A DNA stretch of 64,000 nt from Pseudomonas kairouanensis (GCF_004682055.1 NZ_QUZU01000023.1:1-64000); one strand, 5' to 3'. Positions 41,524-50,877 are shown, counted from the stretch's first letter. Notes: generated by a model not told the origin, from the letters alone. Program-made: numbers and translations.

Positions 41524-42882
41524 ATGGCCTACGATTTTGACCTGTATGTAATTGGCGCCGGTTCCGGCGGTGTTCGCGCGGCACGTTTTGCGGCGGGCTT
41601 TGGGGCCAAGGTGGCCGTGGCGGAAAGCCGCTACCTGGGCGGTACCTGTGTGAATGTGGGCTGCGTGCCAAAAAAACTGCTGGTCTACGGCGCACACTTT
41701 GCCGAGGACTTCGAGCAAGCCAGCGGCTTTGGCTGGTCATTGGGTGAAGCGAACTTCGACTGGGCAACCCTGATCGCCAACAAGGACCGCGAGATCAATC
41801 GCCTCAATGGCATTTACCGCAACCTGCTGGTCAACAGTGGCGTGACCCTGCACGAAGGGCATGCACGACTGATCGACCCGCACCAGGTGGAGATCAATGG
41901 CGAGCGGTTCACTGCCAAGCACATCCTGATCGCCACCGGCGGATGGCCTCAGATTCCGGAGATTCCAGGGCGCGAGCACGCCATTGGCTCCAACGAAGCG
42001 TTCTTTCTCAAAGAGCTGCCCAAGCGCGTGCTGGTGGTCGGCGGGGGCTACATCGCCGTAGAGTTCGCCGGTATCTTCCACGGGCTGGGCGCGCAGACAT
42101 CGTTGCTGTATCGCGGCGACCTGTTCCTGCGTGGGTTTGACGGTTCGGTGCGCACCCATTTGAAGGAAGAACTCACTAAACGCGGCCTGGACTTGCAGTT
42201 CAATGCCGACATCGGGCGCATCGACAAGCAAGCAGATGGCAGCCTCAAGGCCACACTGAAAGACGGTCGTGTGCTGCAAGCCGATTGCGTGTTCTACGCC
42301 ACGGGGCGCCGCCCGATGCTCGACAGCCTTGGCCTGGAAAACACCGGCGTGAAGCTCGACAAGCGTGGCTTTGTCGAAGTGGACGACCTGTACCAGACCA
42401 CCGAACCGTCGGTCCTGGCCATTGGCGATGTAATTGGTCGCGTGCAGCTGACCCCGGTGGCCCTGGCCGAAGGCATGGCCGTGGCGCGTCGCTTGTTCAA
42501 GCCTGAGCAATACCGCCCGGTGGATTACGCGATGATCCCGACGGCGGTGTTCAGCCTGCCTAATATCGGTACGGTTGGCCTGACGGAAGAAGAGGCGAAA
42601 GAAAAGGGCCACAAGGTGCAGATCTTCGAAAGCCGTTTTCGGCCGATGAAGTTGACCCTGACCGAGTGCCAGGAAAAAACCCTGATGAAGCTGGTGGTCG
42701 ATGCCGACACCGACAAAGTGCTGGGTTGCCATATGGTCGGCCCGGACGCCGGTGAGATCGTCCAAGGCCTGGCGATCGCGCTCAAGGCGGGCGCGACCAA
42801 GCAGCATTTCGATGAAACCATCGGCGTGCACCCAACGGCGGCGGAAGAGTTTGTCACCATGCGCACGCCTGTGGCGCACTGA
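41524..42882 (+). CDS. gor: Glutathione reductase
   Basis: This 452-residue flavoprotein disulphide reductase uses NADPH to reduce glutathione disulphide. The FAD motif GAGSGGVRAA, the redox pair in GGTCVNVGCVPKK, the NADPH motif GGGYIAVE and the C-terminal IGVHPTAAEEF with catalytic His-Glu are present. The stop is adjacent to the stop of the convergent KfrA-like gene, with no gap. Confidence 0.95.
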   Translation: MAYDFDLYVIGAGSGGVRAARFAAGFGAKVAVAESRYLGGTCVNVGCVPKKLLVYGAHFAEDFEQASGFGWSLGEANFDWATLIANKDREINRLNGIYRNLLVNSGVTLHEGHARLIDPHQVEINGERFTAKHILIATGGWPQIPEIPGREHAIGSNEAFFLKELPKRVLVVGGGYIAVEFAGIFHGLGAQTSLLYRGDLFLRGFDGSVRTHLKEELTKRGLDLQFNADIGRIDKQADGSLKATLKDGRVLQADCVFYATGRRPMLDSLGLENTGVKLDKRGFVEVDDLYQTTEPSVLAIGDVIGRVQLTPVALAEGMAVARRLFKPEQYRPVDYAMIPTAVFSLPNIGTVGLTEEEAKEKGHKVQIFESRFRPMKLTLTECQEKTLMKLVVDADTDKVLGCHMVGPDAGEIVQGLAIALKAGATKQHFDETIGVHPTAAEEFVTMRTPVAH

Positions 42883-43890
42883 TCAGTCTTGTGGTGGCGC
42901 TTCTGGCGCCGTTGCAACGACGGCCGCCAGGCGCAACGCCTCGATACTGGCCTGGGCCTTGATCAGGTTCAGTTCCAGGGCTTTGTGGGTGTGCTGGTGA
43001 GCGATCACTGCCTCCTGATGTGATTGGCACTCCAGCACGGCAACCCGTAGGCGCTCTTGAAGCAGGGTGCGCTCGCTGTCTACCTGGCTCAGTTGCTCCC
43101 TCAGTTTGAGCTGCTGGGCCTGATCCTCGCGGACTTGTTCCTGCAAAGCGGCCAATTCCTTGGTCGTTACCCGATGCTCAATCAATAGCCGCTCATTGTC
43201 GCGATGCAGCTGGGTGATTTCATCCTGGCGCACCAGTGCGCTTTGCTGGGCCTGGCGCAATTCGGCCTGAACCTGCTGTAGCTGGCCTTCGTGGCGGCGC
43301 TGTTCCTGCTCACGCTGTTCCTTGATCGCGTTGCGGTAATGCTCCAGCGCGTCGCGGGCATGCAGGTGCTTATCTTCCAGCGAGCGAATCTGTTCGTCCT
43401 TGTCGTTGATGCGCAACTCGTAATCGCTGCAAGCCTGGCTCAGTCCGGCATTGCGGGTTTGCTCGGTCTGCAGGCTGGTGCTGGCGGTTTGCAGGGCGGC
43501 GCTCTCTTCAGTCAGGGCGGCGGCCTGTATATCGAACTGTTGCTTGAGTTGGCTGTGGGCCTCTTCCAGTGCCGCTACCTGTGCGAGCAGGGCGGTTTTC
43601 TGCTGTTCAAATTGCGCCAAGGCCAAGTCGATGGGTTCTTGGGCTTTGTCTTTGAGGCGCTGGGCCAGCCTTGCTACCAGTTCGCCCAACTCATCATCGA
43701 GGGGCGCTTCGGTGATGGTCAGCCGGGTTTCGCTGTCGTCCAGCTCCTTCAAATAGCGGTGAATCGTGGTCTTTGAGCCGGTATTGCCCATTTCGATACG
43801 TACGGCATCGATGCTGGGGTTTTCGCCGCGGGCGAGGATCGCCAAGCGGGCCGTTTGAACTACTGCTTTATTGATGCCGCCGCGAGCCAT
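42883..43890 (-). CDS. KfrA-type DNA-binding coiled-coil protein
   Basis: This 335-residue protein has a KfrA-like N-terminal DNA-binding domain (VQTARLAILARGENPSIDAVRIEMGNTGSKTTIHRYLKEL), then about 250 residues of Gln/Glu/Arg/Leu-rich coiled coil. On plasmids such proteins bind their own promoter and may organise DNA. This one is chromosomal and divergent from a tyrosine recombinase, with a double inverted repeat between the two genes. Probably an autoregulated structural or segregation-like DNA-binding protein; its role here is unknown. Confidence 0.83.
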   Translation of the reverse strand: MARGGINKAVVQTARLAILARGENPSIDAVRIEMGNTGSKTTIHRYLKELDDSETRLTITEAPLDDELGELVARLAQRLKDKAQEPIDLALAQFEQQKTALLAQVAALEEAHSQLKQQFDIQAAALTEESAALQTASTSLQTEQTRNAGLSQACSDYELRINDKDEQIRSLEDKHLHARDALEHYRNAIKEQREQEQRRHEGQLQQVQAELRQAQQSALVRQDEITQLHRDNERLLIEHRVTTKELAALQEQVREDQAQQLKLREQLSQVDSERTLLQERLRVAVLECQSHQEAVIAHQHTHKALELNLIKAQASIEALRLAAVVATAPEAPPQD

Positions 43891-43906
43891 GGGGTCTCCG
43901 TCGATT

Positions 43907-43941
43907 TAGTACTGTGGTACGTAGTATGTATTTACGTACTA
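43907..43941. promoter_or_regulatory. Nested inverted repeats between KfrA-like and recombinase genes
   Basis: GTACGTA (43917-43923) and TACGTAC (43933-43939) are perfect arms with 9 bp between. The outer TAGTAC (43907-43912) and GTACTA (43936-43941) also pair. They lie 17-50 bp upstream of the KfrA-like start and are a likely binding site for that protein. Confidence 0.6.
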
Positions 43942-44060
43942 TATCATGAATATGGTTTGGTTTGAATTCGTCATTTCTAAGATGGGATATTGGCGTATTA
44001 TCCCGTGTCATCAGCATTTTAACCGGGCAAACACCTGCCAGCAGTATGAATAGGCTTCCC

Positions 44061-44987
44061 ATGAGCGATCTGGATCGTTACCTCAATGCCGCCACACGCG
44101 ATAACACGCGGCGCAGCTACCGCGCAGCCATCGAGCATTTCGAAGTGAGTTGGGGAGGGTTCCTGCCCGCCACGGCAGACAGCGTGGCTCGCTACCTGGT
44201 GGCCCACGCAGGTGTGCTCGCGGTCAATACTTTGAAACTGCGGCTTTCGGCATTGGCGCAATGGCATACCAGCCAAGGTTTTCCCGACCCAACCAAGGCG
44301 CCCGTGGTGCGCAAGGTGCTCAAGGGGATTCGTGCCGTGCACCCCGCGCAGGAGAAACAGGCTGAGCCGCTGCAGCTCAAGCACTTGGAGCAAGTGGTTG
44401 CGTCCCTTGAGCGCGAGGCAAAAGACGCGGCTCATGACCCTGCGCGGCTATTGCGCGCCAAGCGCGACACTGCGTTGATCTTGCTGGGTTTTTGGCGCGG
44501 CTTTCGTAGTGATGAACTCTGTCGGCTTCAGATCGAGCATGTACAGGCTACGCCCGGTGCCGGCATCAGCCTGTATCTACCGCGCAGCAAAAGCGATCGC
44601 GACAACCTCGGCAAGACCTATCACACCCCGGCGCTGTTACGCCTTTGCCCGGTACAGGCCTACAGCGAGTGGCTCAGTGCTTCGGCGCTGGTGCGCGGGC
44701 CGGTGTTTCGTGGGATTGACCGCTGGGGCAATCTGGGCGAGGAGGGCTTGCACGCCAACAGTGTGATCCCGCTACTGCGCCAGGCCCTGGAGCGCGCCGG
44801 CATGCCTGCCGAGCAATACACCAGTCACTCTCTGCGTCGGGGCTTTGCCACTTGGGCCCACCGCAGCGGTTGGGATTTGAAGTCGTTGATGAGTTACGTC
44901 GGCTGGAGCGACATGAAATCGGCCATGCGCTATGTTGAAGCGACGCCCTTTCTCGGCATGACACTGGCTAGCCAACCGCTGATTTGA
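44061..44987 (+). CDS. Tyrosine-type site-specific recombinase (integrase)
   Basis: This 308-residue recombinase has an N-terminal SAM-like core-binding domain and a C-terminal catalytic domain. The catalytic residues can be read as Arg in LGFWRGFRSDELC, the beta-hairpin Lys near RSKSD, His-x-x-Arg in SHSLRRGFATWAH, and Tyr in SAMRYVEATPF. The start 44061 is preferred; ATG 44046 is possible. No flanking att repeat, cargo or excisionase was seen. With the KfrA-like gene it may be a domesticated remnant rather than an active island. Confidence 0.85.
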   Translation: MSDLDRYLNAATRDNTRRSYRAAIEHFEVSWGGFLPATADSVARYLVAHAGVLAVNTLKLRLSALAQWHTSQGFPDPTKAPVVRKVLKGIRAVHPAQEKQAEPLQLKHLEQVVASLEREAKDAAHDPARLLRAKRDTALILLGFWRGFRSDELCRLQIEHVQATPGAGISLYLPRSKSDRDNLGKTYHTPALLRLCPVQAYSEWLSASALVRGPVFRGIDRWGNLGEEGLHANSVIPLLRQALERAGMPAEQYTSHSLRRGFATWAHRSGWDLKSLMSYVGWSDMKSAMRYVEATPFLGMTLASQPLI

Positions 44988-45120
44988 GATTTCTTCTATT
45001 AATACAGTCACCTGATAGGGAAAACCAATCGCGAGCATCAGGTTTGCCAATGAGCCATCGATGCAGAGAGTGGGTAGGATTCACTTCATCAACTTCTTAA
45101 CCCCTGACGGAGAGTCAACG

Positions 45121-45684
45121 ATGCCTATCATCAACAGCCAAGTAAAACCGTTCAAAGCTACCGCCTACAAAAACGGCAACTTCGTAGATGTGACCGACGC
45201 TGACCTGAAAGGCAAATGGTCCGTTGTGTTCTTCTACCCAGCCGACTTCACCTTCGTTTGCCCAACCGAACTGGAAGACCTGGCCGACAACTACGCCGAA
45301 TTCCAGAAGCTGGGCGTCGAGATCTACAGCGTTTCCACCGACACTCACTTTGCCCACGCTGCCTGGCACAACACTTCGCCAGCCATTGGCAAGATCCAGT
45401 ACACCATGATCGGTGACCCGACCCTGACCATCTCCCGCAACTTCGACGTACTGATCGAAGAAGCTGGCTTGGCCGATCGCGGTACTTTCGTGATCAACCC
45501 AGAAGGTCAGATCAAGATCGTTGAACTGAACGACGGCGGTGTGGGCCGTGACGCTTCCGAGCTGCTGCGCAAAATCAAGGCTGCCCAGTACGTTGCTGCC
45601 CACCCAGGCGAAGTGTGCCCAGCCAAGTGGAAAGAAGGCGAAGCGACTCTGGCTCCATCCCTGGACCTGGTCGGCAAGATCTAA
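45121..45684 (+). CDS. ahpC: Alkyl hydroperoxide reductase peroxiredoxin AhpC
   Basis: This 187-residue 2-Cys peroxiredoxin reduces organic and hydrogen peroxides. The peroxidatic Cys is in ADFTFVCPTELED and the resolving Cys in HPGEVCPAKW. GGAG lies 7 bp before ATG 45121. A strong terminator lies between it and ahpF, as expected when AhpC is made in excess. No clear OxyR half-site pattern was resolved upstream. Confidence 0.96.
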   Translation: MPIINSQVKPFKATAYKNGNFVDVTDADLKGKWSVVFFYPADFTFVCPTELEDLADNYAEFQKLGVEIYSVSTDTHFAHAAWHNTSPAIGKIQYTMIGDPTLTISRNFDVLIEEAGLADRGTFVINPEGQIKIVELNDGGVGRDASELLRKIKAAQYVAAHPGEVCPAKWKEGEATLAPSLDLVGKI

Positions 45685-45743
45685 GTCTGTGAAGCATCTA
45701 GGGCGGGTATCCGCACCTTAAGTAAGCTGCAACCGCCCTCAAA

Positions 45744-45778
45744 AACGCCCGGGCGAGATTCGCTCGGGCGTTTTTTTT
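45744..45778 (+). terminator. Terminator/attenuator between ahpC and ahpF
   Basis: ACGCCCG and CGGGCGT enclose a second GCGA/TCGC stem with a GAT loop, followed by eight T residues. It stands 60 bp past the ahpC stop and 25 bp before ahpF. Confidence 0.9.
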
Positions 45779-45802
45779 ACCGAATCAAAAGGAATCGCCC
45801 GT

Positions 45803-47368
45803 ATGTTGGACGCCAATCTTAAAGCTCAGTTGAAGTCATACCTGGAACGGGTCACCCAGCCGATCGAGATCGTCGCCTCCCTCGACGACGGTGCGAAGTC
45901 CCAGGAAATGCTTGCCCTTTTGCAGGACGTAACCAGCCTCACCACGCTGATTACCCTGAAAACCGATGGTGATGATGCGCGCAAGCCGTCGTTCTCCATC
46001 AACCGCCCGGGTGCCGAGATCAGCTTGCGTTTCGCCGGCATCCCCATGGGTCATGAATTCACTTCGCTGGTGCTGGCCCTGCTGCAAGTCGGTGGCCACC
46101 CGTCGAAGGCCAGTGTCGAAGTCATTGAACAGATCCGCGCCCTCAAAGGCGAGTTCAGCTTCGAGACCTACTTCTCGCTGTCCTGCCAGAACTGCCCGGA
46201 CGTGGTCCAGGCGCTGAACCTGATGGCCGTGCTCAACCCGAATATCCGCCACGTCGCCATCGATGGCGCGCTGTTCCAGGCTGAAGTGGACGAGCGTCAG
46301 ATCATGGCGGTACCGAGCGTGTACCTCAATGGTGTGAACTTCGGCCAGGGCCGCATGGGCCTGGAAGAAATCCTCGCCAAGCTCGACACCAGCGGTATCG
46401 AAAAAGCCGCCGAGAAAATCAGCGCCAAAGAGGCTTTTGATGTGCTGGTCGTCGGCGGTGGCCCAGCGGGTTCTGCCGCTGCAATCTACGCAGCACGCAA
46501 AGGCATTCGTACCGGTGTTGCCGCCGAGCGTTTCGGTGGGCAAGTGCTGGACACCATGTCCATCGAGAACTTCATCTCGGTACAGGAAACCGAAGGGCCG
46601 AAACTGGCCAGCGCCCTTGAAGCTCACGTCCGTCAATACGACGTGGACATCATGAACCTGCAGCGCGCCAGTGCCCTGATCCCGGCGAAGAAGGCCGGTG
46701 AGTTGCACGAAGTTCGCTTTGAAAGCGGTGCGACCCTCAAGTCCAAGACCGTGATCCTGGCCACCGGCGCCCGCTGGCGTGAAATGGGCGTGCCGGGTGA
46801 GCAGGAATACAAGGCCAAGGGCGTGTGCTTCTGCCCGCACTGCGATGGTCCTTTGTTCAAGGGCAAACGCGTGGCCGTGATTGGCGGTGGCAACTCTGGC
46901 GTTGAAGCGGCCATCGACCTGGCCGGTATTGTGAGCCACGTAACCTTGCTTGAGTTCGACAGCAAGCTGCGCGCCGATGCCGTGTTGCAGCGCAAGCTCT
47001 ACAGCCTGCCGAACGTGGACGTGATCACCAGCGCGCTGACCAGCGAAGTCAAAGGTGATGGCCAGAAAGTCACCGGGCTTGCGTACAAGGATCGCGACAG
47101 CGGTGAGTTCAAGACTGTGGATCTGGAAGGTATCTTCGTACAGATCGGTTTGCTGCCTAACACCGATTGGCTCAAAGGTACCGTGGAGCTGTCGCCCCGT
47201 GGCGAGATCATCGTCGATGCGCGTGGCGAGACTTCACTGCCAGGTGTATTCGCCGCCGGTGACGTAACGACCGTGCCGTACAAGCAGATCGTGATTGCAG
47301 TGGGTGAGGGCGCCAAAGCTTCCCTGAGCGCATTCGATCACCTGATCCGTACGTCCGCCCCGGCGTAA
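45803..47368 (+). CDS. ahpF: Alkyl hydroperoxide reductase flavoprotein subunit AhpF
   Basis: This 521-residue flavoprotein re-reduces AhpC using NADH. The N-terminal thioredoxin-like domain has the redox pair in FSLSCQNCPDVV. The C-terminal thioredoxin-reductase-like part has GGGPAGSAAAIYAARKG (FAD), the CxxC in KGVCFCPHCDGP and GGGNSGVEAAID (NADH). It lies 119 bp after ahpC, with a terminator between. Confidence 0.96.
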   Translation: MLDANLKAQLKSYLERVTQPIEIVASLDDGAKSQEMLALLQDVTSLTTLITLKTDGDDARKPSFSINRPGAEISLRFAGIPMGHEFTSLVLALLQVGGHPSKASVEVIEQIRALKGEFSFETYFSLSCQNCPDVVQALNLMAVLNPNIRHVAIDGALFQAEVDERQIMAVPSVYLNGVNFGQGRMGLEEILAKLDTSGIEKAAEKISAKEAFDVLVVGGGPAGSAAAIYAARKGIRTGVAAERFGGQVLDTMSIENFISVQETEGPKLASALEAHVRQYDVDIMNLQRASALIPAKKAGELHEVRFESGATLKSKTVILATGARWREMGVPGEQEYKAKGVCFCPHCDGPLFKGKRVAVIGGGNSGVEAAIDLAGIVSHVTLLEFDSKLRADAVLQRKLYSLPNVDVITSALTSEVKGDGQKVTGLAYKDRDSGEFKTVDLEGIFVQIGLLPNTDWLKGTVELSPRGEIIVDARGETSLPGVFAAGDVTTVPYKQIVIAVGEGAKASLSAFDHLIRTSAPA

Positions 47369-47385
47369 ATTCGGCCCGGTAAATG

Positions 47386-47416
47386 AAAAACCCCATGAGC
47401 GATCATGGGGTTTTTT
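47386..47416. terminator. Bidirectional terminator shared by ahpF and gloA
   Basis: ACCCCATG and CATGGGGT form a stem with a 6-nt loop, flanked by A- and T-runs. It serves the two convergent genes. Confidence 0.9.
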
Positions 47417-47419
47417 CGT

Positions 47420-47941
47420 TTACAGCGGCGCTGGTTGGATGATTTCGACCCAGTACGCATCCGGGTCCTTGATGAAGGCCAGGCTTTTCATGCGGCCATC
47501 GCTCAAGCGCTTCTGGAAGTCGCAACCCAGGGCTTCGAAACGTTCGCAGGCAGCGACGATATCCGGCACCGAAATGCAGATATGGCCAAAACCGCGCGGG
47601 TCGGTGTTGCCGTTGTGGTAAGCGAAGTCGGCATCGTTTTCAGTGCCGTGGTTGTGGGTCAGTTCCAGGATGCCCGGGATCGACTTCATCCATTGGGTAC
47701 GCTCGGCGGCGTCGGCCGGGATCTGGGATTTGTCCACCAAAGCCAGGAAGTACAGGCTGAATTCGGCTTCCGGGAAGTCGCGCTTTTCAACCAGGGAGAA
47801 ACCCAGCACGCGGGTATAGAAGTCCAGCGACTTGGTGATGTCCTTGACCCGCAGCATGGTGTGGTTGAACACGAAGTTCGAGGTGGCGGTATCAGGTTGG
47901 GCAGTAACGCCCGGGAAAGTGTTCAATTCGTGCAGGCTCAT
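47420..47941 (-). CDS. gloA: Lactoylglutathione lyase (glyoxalase I)
   Basis: This 173-residue glyoxalase isomerises the methylglyoxal-glutathione hemithioacetal. FVFNHTMLRVKDITKSLDFYTRVLGF is the first metal-binding beta-alpha-beta unit (His), then ELTHNHGTENDADFAYHNGN (Glu/His) and GHICISVPDI (His), with FIKDPDAYWVEI giving the last Glu. Length fits the eukaryote-like, single-chain Pseudomonas form. It is convergent with ahpF. Confidence 0.95.
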   Translation of the reverse strand: MSLHELNTFPGVTAQPDTATSNFVFNHTMLRVKDITKSLDFYTRVLGFSLVEKRDFPEAEFSLYFLALVDKSQIPADAAERTQWMKSIPGILELTHNHGTENDADFAYHNGNTDPRGFGHICISVPDIVAACERFEALGCDFQKRLSDGRMKSLAFIKDPDAYWVEIIQPAPL

Positions 47942-48123
47942 GGGCCCTCCAGAAAAATGGGGTAAGTACGGGCGGTCCCTTGGCGTGCGGCTGGCATCCG
48001 TGCAGCCGGGCCATGATACGCAAGGGCTGCGCGCTGCGCCAAATGAAAAAGGCCACGCAGGCCTTGCGACCAGCGGGGGCGGGCCTCAGACTTTGCAGCC
48101 TGAACCTTGGGTGTTTTTCGCAC

Positions 48124-48660
48124 ATGATCGAATTTCGTATATCGCTGTTGACCGCTGTGTGCTTGCTATTGGCCAGTCCGCTCGTGTGGGCGACGGACCC
48201 GCAGGTCCATTGGCCCAGTGGCTGGCAAGTCGAGGAAGTGGTAGCCGATGACCAGGCACCGGCACAACCCCAACCGGTGTCCCGCCAGCGAGCCATCAAG
48301 AATGATGAAAACGGCGCGACGCTGATGGTGATGGAGTTGACCGCCACACCGATTGAGGCCGGGCATACCGTTAATCTACAAGGTGTGTTGCTGGAGATGC
48401 GCAAGTCCATTCAGAAAGATTTTGCCCAGGGCGGTTATCAAAGTGTCTGCAGCAAAATGCACCCGACAACACTCAGTCGTCTTGATGCGCTGGAAACTAC
48501 TTGCGTGATTACCGAAAACGGGCGGCATGTGTTGTCGCAAACATTGGTGGGTGCTGTTGACGCCGATAAAGCCTATGTTTTTTCTTACGCAGGCCAAGCG
48601 CAAGCGTACGAGGCGAGTAAGGATGAAGTCCGTTCAGTGCGCGACAGCCTGGAACTTTGA
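48124..48660 (+). CDS. Predicted exported protein, DUF4946-like
   Basis: This 178-residue protein starts at ATG 48124 with a signal peptide ending near residue 24 (PLVWA/TDP). The mature part (VHWPSGWQVEEVVADDQ, GHTVNLQGVLLEM) contains a cysteine pair (SVCSKMH and TTCVITENG) compatible with a periplasmic disulphide. I think of DUF4946, but the match is by eye. The longer upstream frame has no ribosome site. Confidence 0.68.
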   Translation: MIEFRISLLTAVCLLLASPLVWATDPQVHWPSGWQVEEVVADDQAPAQPQPVSRQRAIKNDENGATLMVMELTATPIEAGHTVNLQGVLLEMRKSIQKDFAQGGYQSVCSKMHPTTLSRLDALETTCVITENGRHVLSQTLVGAVDADKAYVFSYAGQAQAYEASKDEVRSVRDSLEL

Positions 48661-48726
48661 ATACGCTGCTTGCGTCGATTTTGAACAAAATGAAATGTTA
48701 TTTAAGTTCGGTTTCGAACGCTGAAA

Positions 48727-48756
48727 TAAAAAAGCCCCGCGAATGCGGGGCTCTTT
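48727..48756. terminator. Terminator between convergent genes
   Basis: AGCCCCGC and GCGGGGCT with a GAAT loop are flanked by A- and T-rich runs, serving the DUF4946-like gene and the MvaU-like gene. Confidence 0.85.
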
Positions 48757-48771
48757 GTTAGTGCGTTCAGG

Positions 48772-49137
48772 TCACTTGCGCAACCAAGATTCAACAGTGG
48801 CGGCACCGTGCTGTTCTTTCCAGGCCTTGAGGCCACGGTGGTTGCCACCTTTGGTTTCGATCAGCTCGCCAGTGTGAGGGTTCTGGTAAACCTTGACCAC
48901 GCGTGCGCGACGCTGTTTCGGGGCGGCAGTAGCTGAGGCGCTGGCCTTGCCCGGGTTAGGATCAAGGATCGAGATGATGTCCCGCAGGCCTTTGCCGTAG
49001 GACTTCATCAAGGCTTGAAGCTTTTCTTCAAATTCGATTTCTTTCTTCAGGCCGGCATCGTTCTTCAGGGACTCCAGCTGGGCGAGCTGCTCTTGAAGGG
49101 CTTTTTCTGCTGCGCGAAATTCGGCGAGTCTGGACAA
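48772..49137 (-). CDS. mvaU: MvaT/MvaU-family H-NS-like nucleoid protein (TTG start)
   Basis: This 121-residue xenogeneic silencer has an N-terminal coiled-coil for oligomerisation (SRLAEFRAAEKALQEQLAQLESL) and a C-terminal AT-rich-DNA-binding part (RARVVKVYQNPHTGELIETKGGNHRGLKAWKEQHG). The start is TTG 49137, 8 bp after GGAG; the reading from 49173 adds 12 residues outside the family. MvaU is preferred over MvaT because the first residues match MvaU-type proteins. It is encoded about 2 kb from a cup-type fimbrial operon, a class silenced by this family in P. aeruginosa. Confidence 0.9.
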   Translation of the reverse strand: MSRLAEFRAAEKALQEQLAQLESLKNDAGLKKEIEFEEKLQALMKSYGKGLRDIISILDPNPGKASASATAAPKQRRARVVKVYQNPHTGELIETKGGNHRGLKAWKEQHGAATVESWLRK

Positions 49138-49335
49138 AATCTGTACTCCAATAGTGTATTTGGCTGATATCAACTGCAGACAAAGCTATAAGCCAAGAGC
49201 TTTAAGGCGACTCAAGAAAGAAGTCGTCCTGCGAGTTCTGCACAGGCAGGAAAAATTGTAGTAGTTAATCTGCCATGAGTAAATCACGTCTTTTGTCTAA
49301 ACAACATTATTTCAACGTCTCTAGTGCATGACTAA

Positions 49336-50877
49336 TCAATGGGTGGCCAGGGATTTAATGAATTCATCGCAGGGCAGTGGCCTTGCGAACAGGTAACCCT
49401 GGAGGAAATCCACGCCTTGGGCGACCAGGTATTCACGCTGCTGTGCTGTTTCAACCCCTTCGGCGACGATGCCCAGGTCGAGCTTGCCGGACAGCTCTAT
49501 GATGCTGTCCAGAATATGCCTAGATAGTGCATCGGCACCGATCATGGCGACAAAACTCTGGTCAATCTTCAAATAGTCCACATTGAAGTTGCGTAAGTAA
49601 CCAAGGCTTGAATGGCCAGTGCCAAAGTCATCGATGGCGATCATCACCCCCAGTTGATGCAGGGCGTCGAACAAGCGGCGGGTGATCTCGGTGGGCACGA
49701 TCAGCTCGCGCTCGGTCAGCTCCAGCACCAGGGTGACCTGGCCGGGAGGGAAGGCCGCGAGAAACTCGCGGCAGTCCTCAACCAGGTCCAGGTCCTGGCA
49801 GTGGCGTGCGGTGATATTCACGCCGATATGGAACCCTGGGCACAAGCGCGTGGCATGGGGCGCCAGTTGAGCGGCGACCTGACGCAGCAGCGCACGCGTC
49901 ATCGGTACGATCAGGCCGCAATGTTCGGCCAGCGGGATAAACAGGTCGGGGCGCACCAGGCCTTCCTTGGGATGCTGCCAGCGCATCAGCACTTCGCATC
50001 CGGCCCATTCACCGGTATCGCCACGCACCACCGGCTGGTAATACGCAATGAATTCGTTGGCCCCCAGCGCGCGTTGCAACTCATGGGTGGGCGCTGAGGA
50101 ACGCTTTTGCAGCCAGTGTGCCAACAGGCCTGCCAAGCCACCAAAGAACACCAGCAGGCTGAACATCGCCGGGTAACGGTCCTGCATGTATCGCCACACT
50201 TCGCCCGCCGGCATACCCGCGTCGACACTGTAGGGGTAACGCGCGGAAGCCAGGTGATGATGGGCCACGGCGAATGTGGGCACGGCCGAACTGTGCACCT
50301 TGGCGCTATCGTCCAGCCAATGGGGGCCGACTTGCAGGATGAGATGCGCGTAAGGGCTGATCAGGCGCAAGGCGTTGGTCAGGTGGTAGCCGTCAATGGA
50401 GGCAAACGCGGCTTTATCACCGTCCACCAGCCGATAGACCAAGAGTGCAGTATCCGGTGTAACCGGGTTGCCGTTCATTAGCCATAACTGGCCGTCCACG
50501 TAGTCATCGGGGTTCACCGCCGATTCGTAGTGGCTGCCGAACAACGAGCTGCAATAGATGTTCTTCTGCCAGGACAGTGTGGTGGCCCGTACAAAGGGCC
50601 GGCGCGTGACCTGCTCGCGCAGCGCCAACTGCGCGCTGTCATCACAGGGTTGGCCTGCCAGGGGCAGCAAGGTTTGGGCGGCGAGGGCGGTGTTGTCGAG
50701 CATCAGGTCGAATTGGCGTATGGCTTCCTGGGCCGTTTGGGCCGTGCTTTTTTGCAGCGTGCGCTCGGCCTGCCAATGCAAGATCACCACCCCCAGGGCA
50801 ACAGGGAGCAAACCGCTGAGGGCGGTGATCAGGTAGCGCGTGACGCGTTTTCGCGGGCCAGTGACGGTTAGGGGCAT
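49336..50877 (-). CDS. CSS-motif cyclic-di-GMP phosphodiesterase (EAL domain)
   Basis: This 513-residue membrane protein has a first hydrophobic segment near residues 15-35, a periplasmic CSS domain with the motif IYCSSLF, and a second segment near residues 235-255. The cytosolic EAL domain has EVLMRWQHP, GVNITARH, LTERE, IDDFGTGHSS, KIDQSFV and AEGVET, so the catalytic metal ligands look intact. It probably degrades cyclic-di-GMP, with activity set by the redox state of the periplasmic cysteine. It is divergent from the fimbrial operon. Confidence 0.93.
   Translation of the reverse strand: MPLTVTGPRKRVTRYLITALSGLLPVALGVVILHWQAERTLQKSTAQTAQEAIRQFDLMLDNTALAAQTLLPLAGQPCDDSAQLALREQVTRRPFVRATTLSWQKNIYCSSLFGSHYESAVNPDDYVDGQLWLMNGNPVTPDTALLVYRLVDGDKAAFASIDGYHLTNALRLISPYAHLILQVGPHWLDDSAKVHSSAVPTFAVAHHHLASARYPYSVDAGMPAGEVWRYMQDRYPAMFSLLVFFGGLAGLLAHWLQKRSSAPTHELQRALGANEFIAYYQPVVRGDTGEWAGCEVLMRWQHPKEGLVRPDLFIPLAEHCGLIVPMTRALLRQVAAQLAPHATRLCPGFHIGVNITARHCQDLDLVEDCREFLAAFPPGQVTLVLELTERELIVPTEITRRLFDALHQLGVMIAIDDFGTGHSSLGYLRNFNVDYLKIDQSFVAMIGADALSRHILDSIIELSGKLDLGIVAEGVETAQQREYLVAQGVDFLQGYLFARPLPCDEFIKSLATH

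Noticed and set aside
44988..45120. OxyR-type site upstream of ahpC
   Set aside because: CTAT and ATAG are present but spaced 15 bp apart rather than the pattern of the OxyR consensus.
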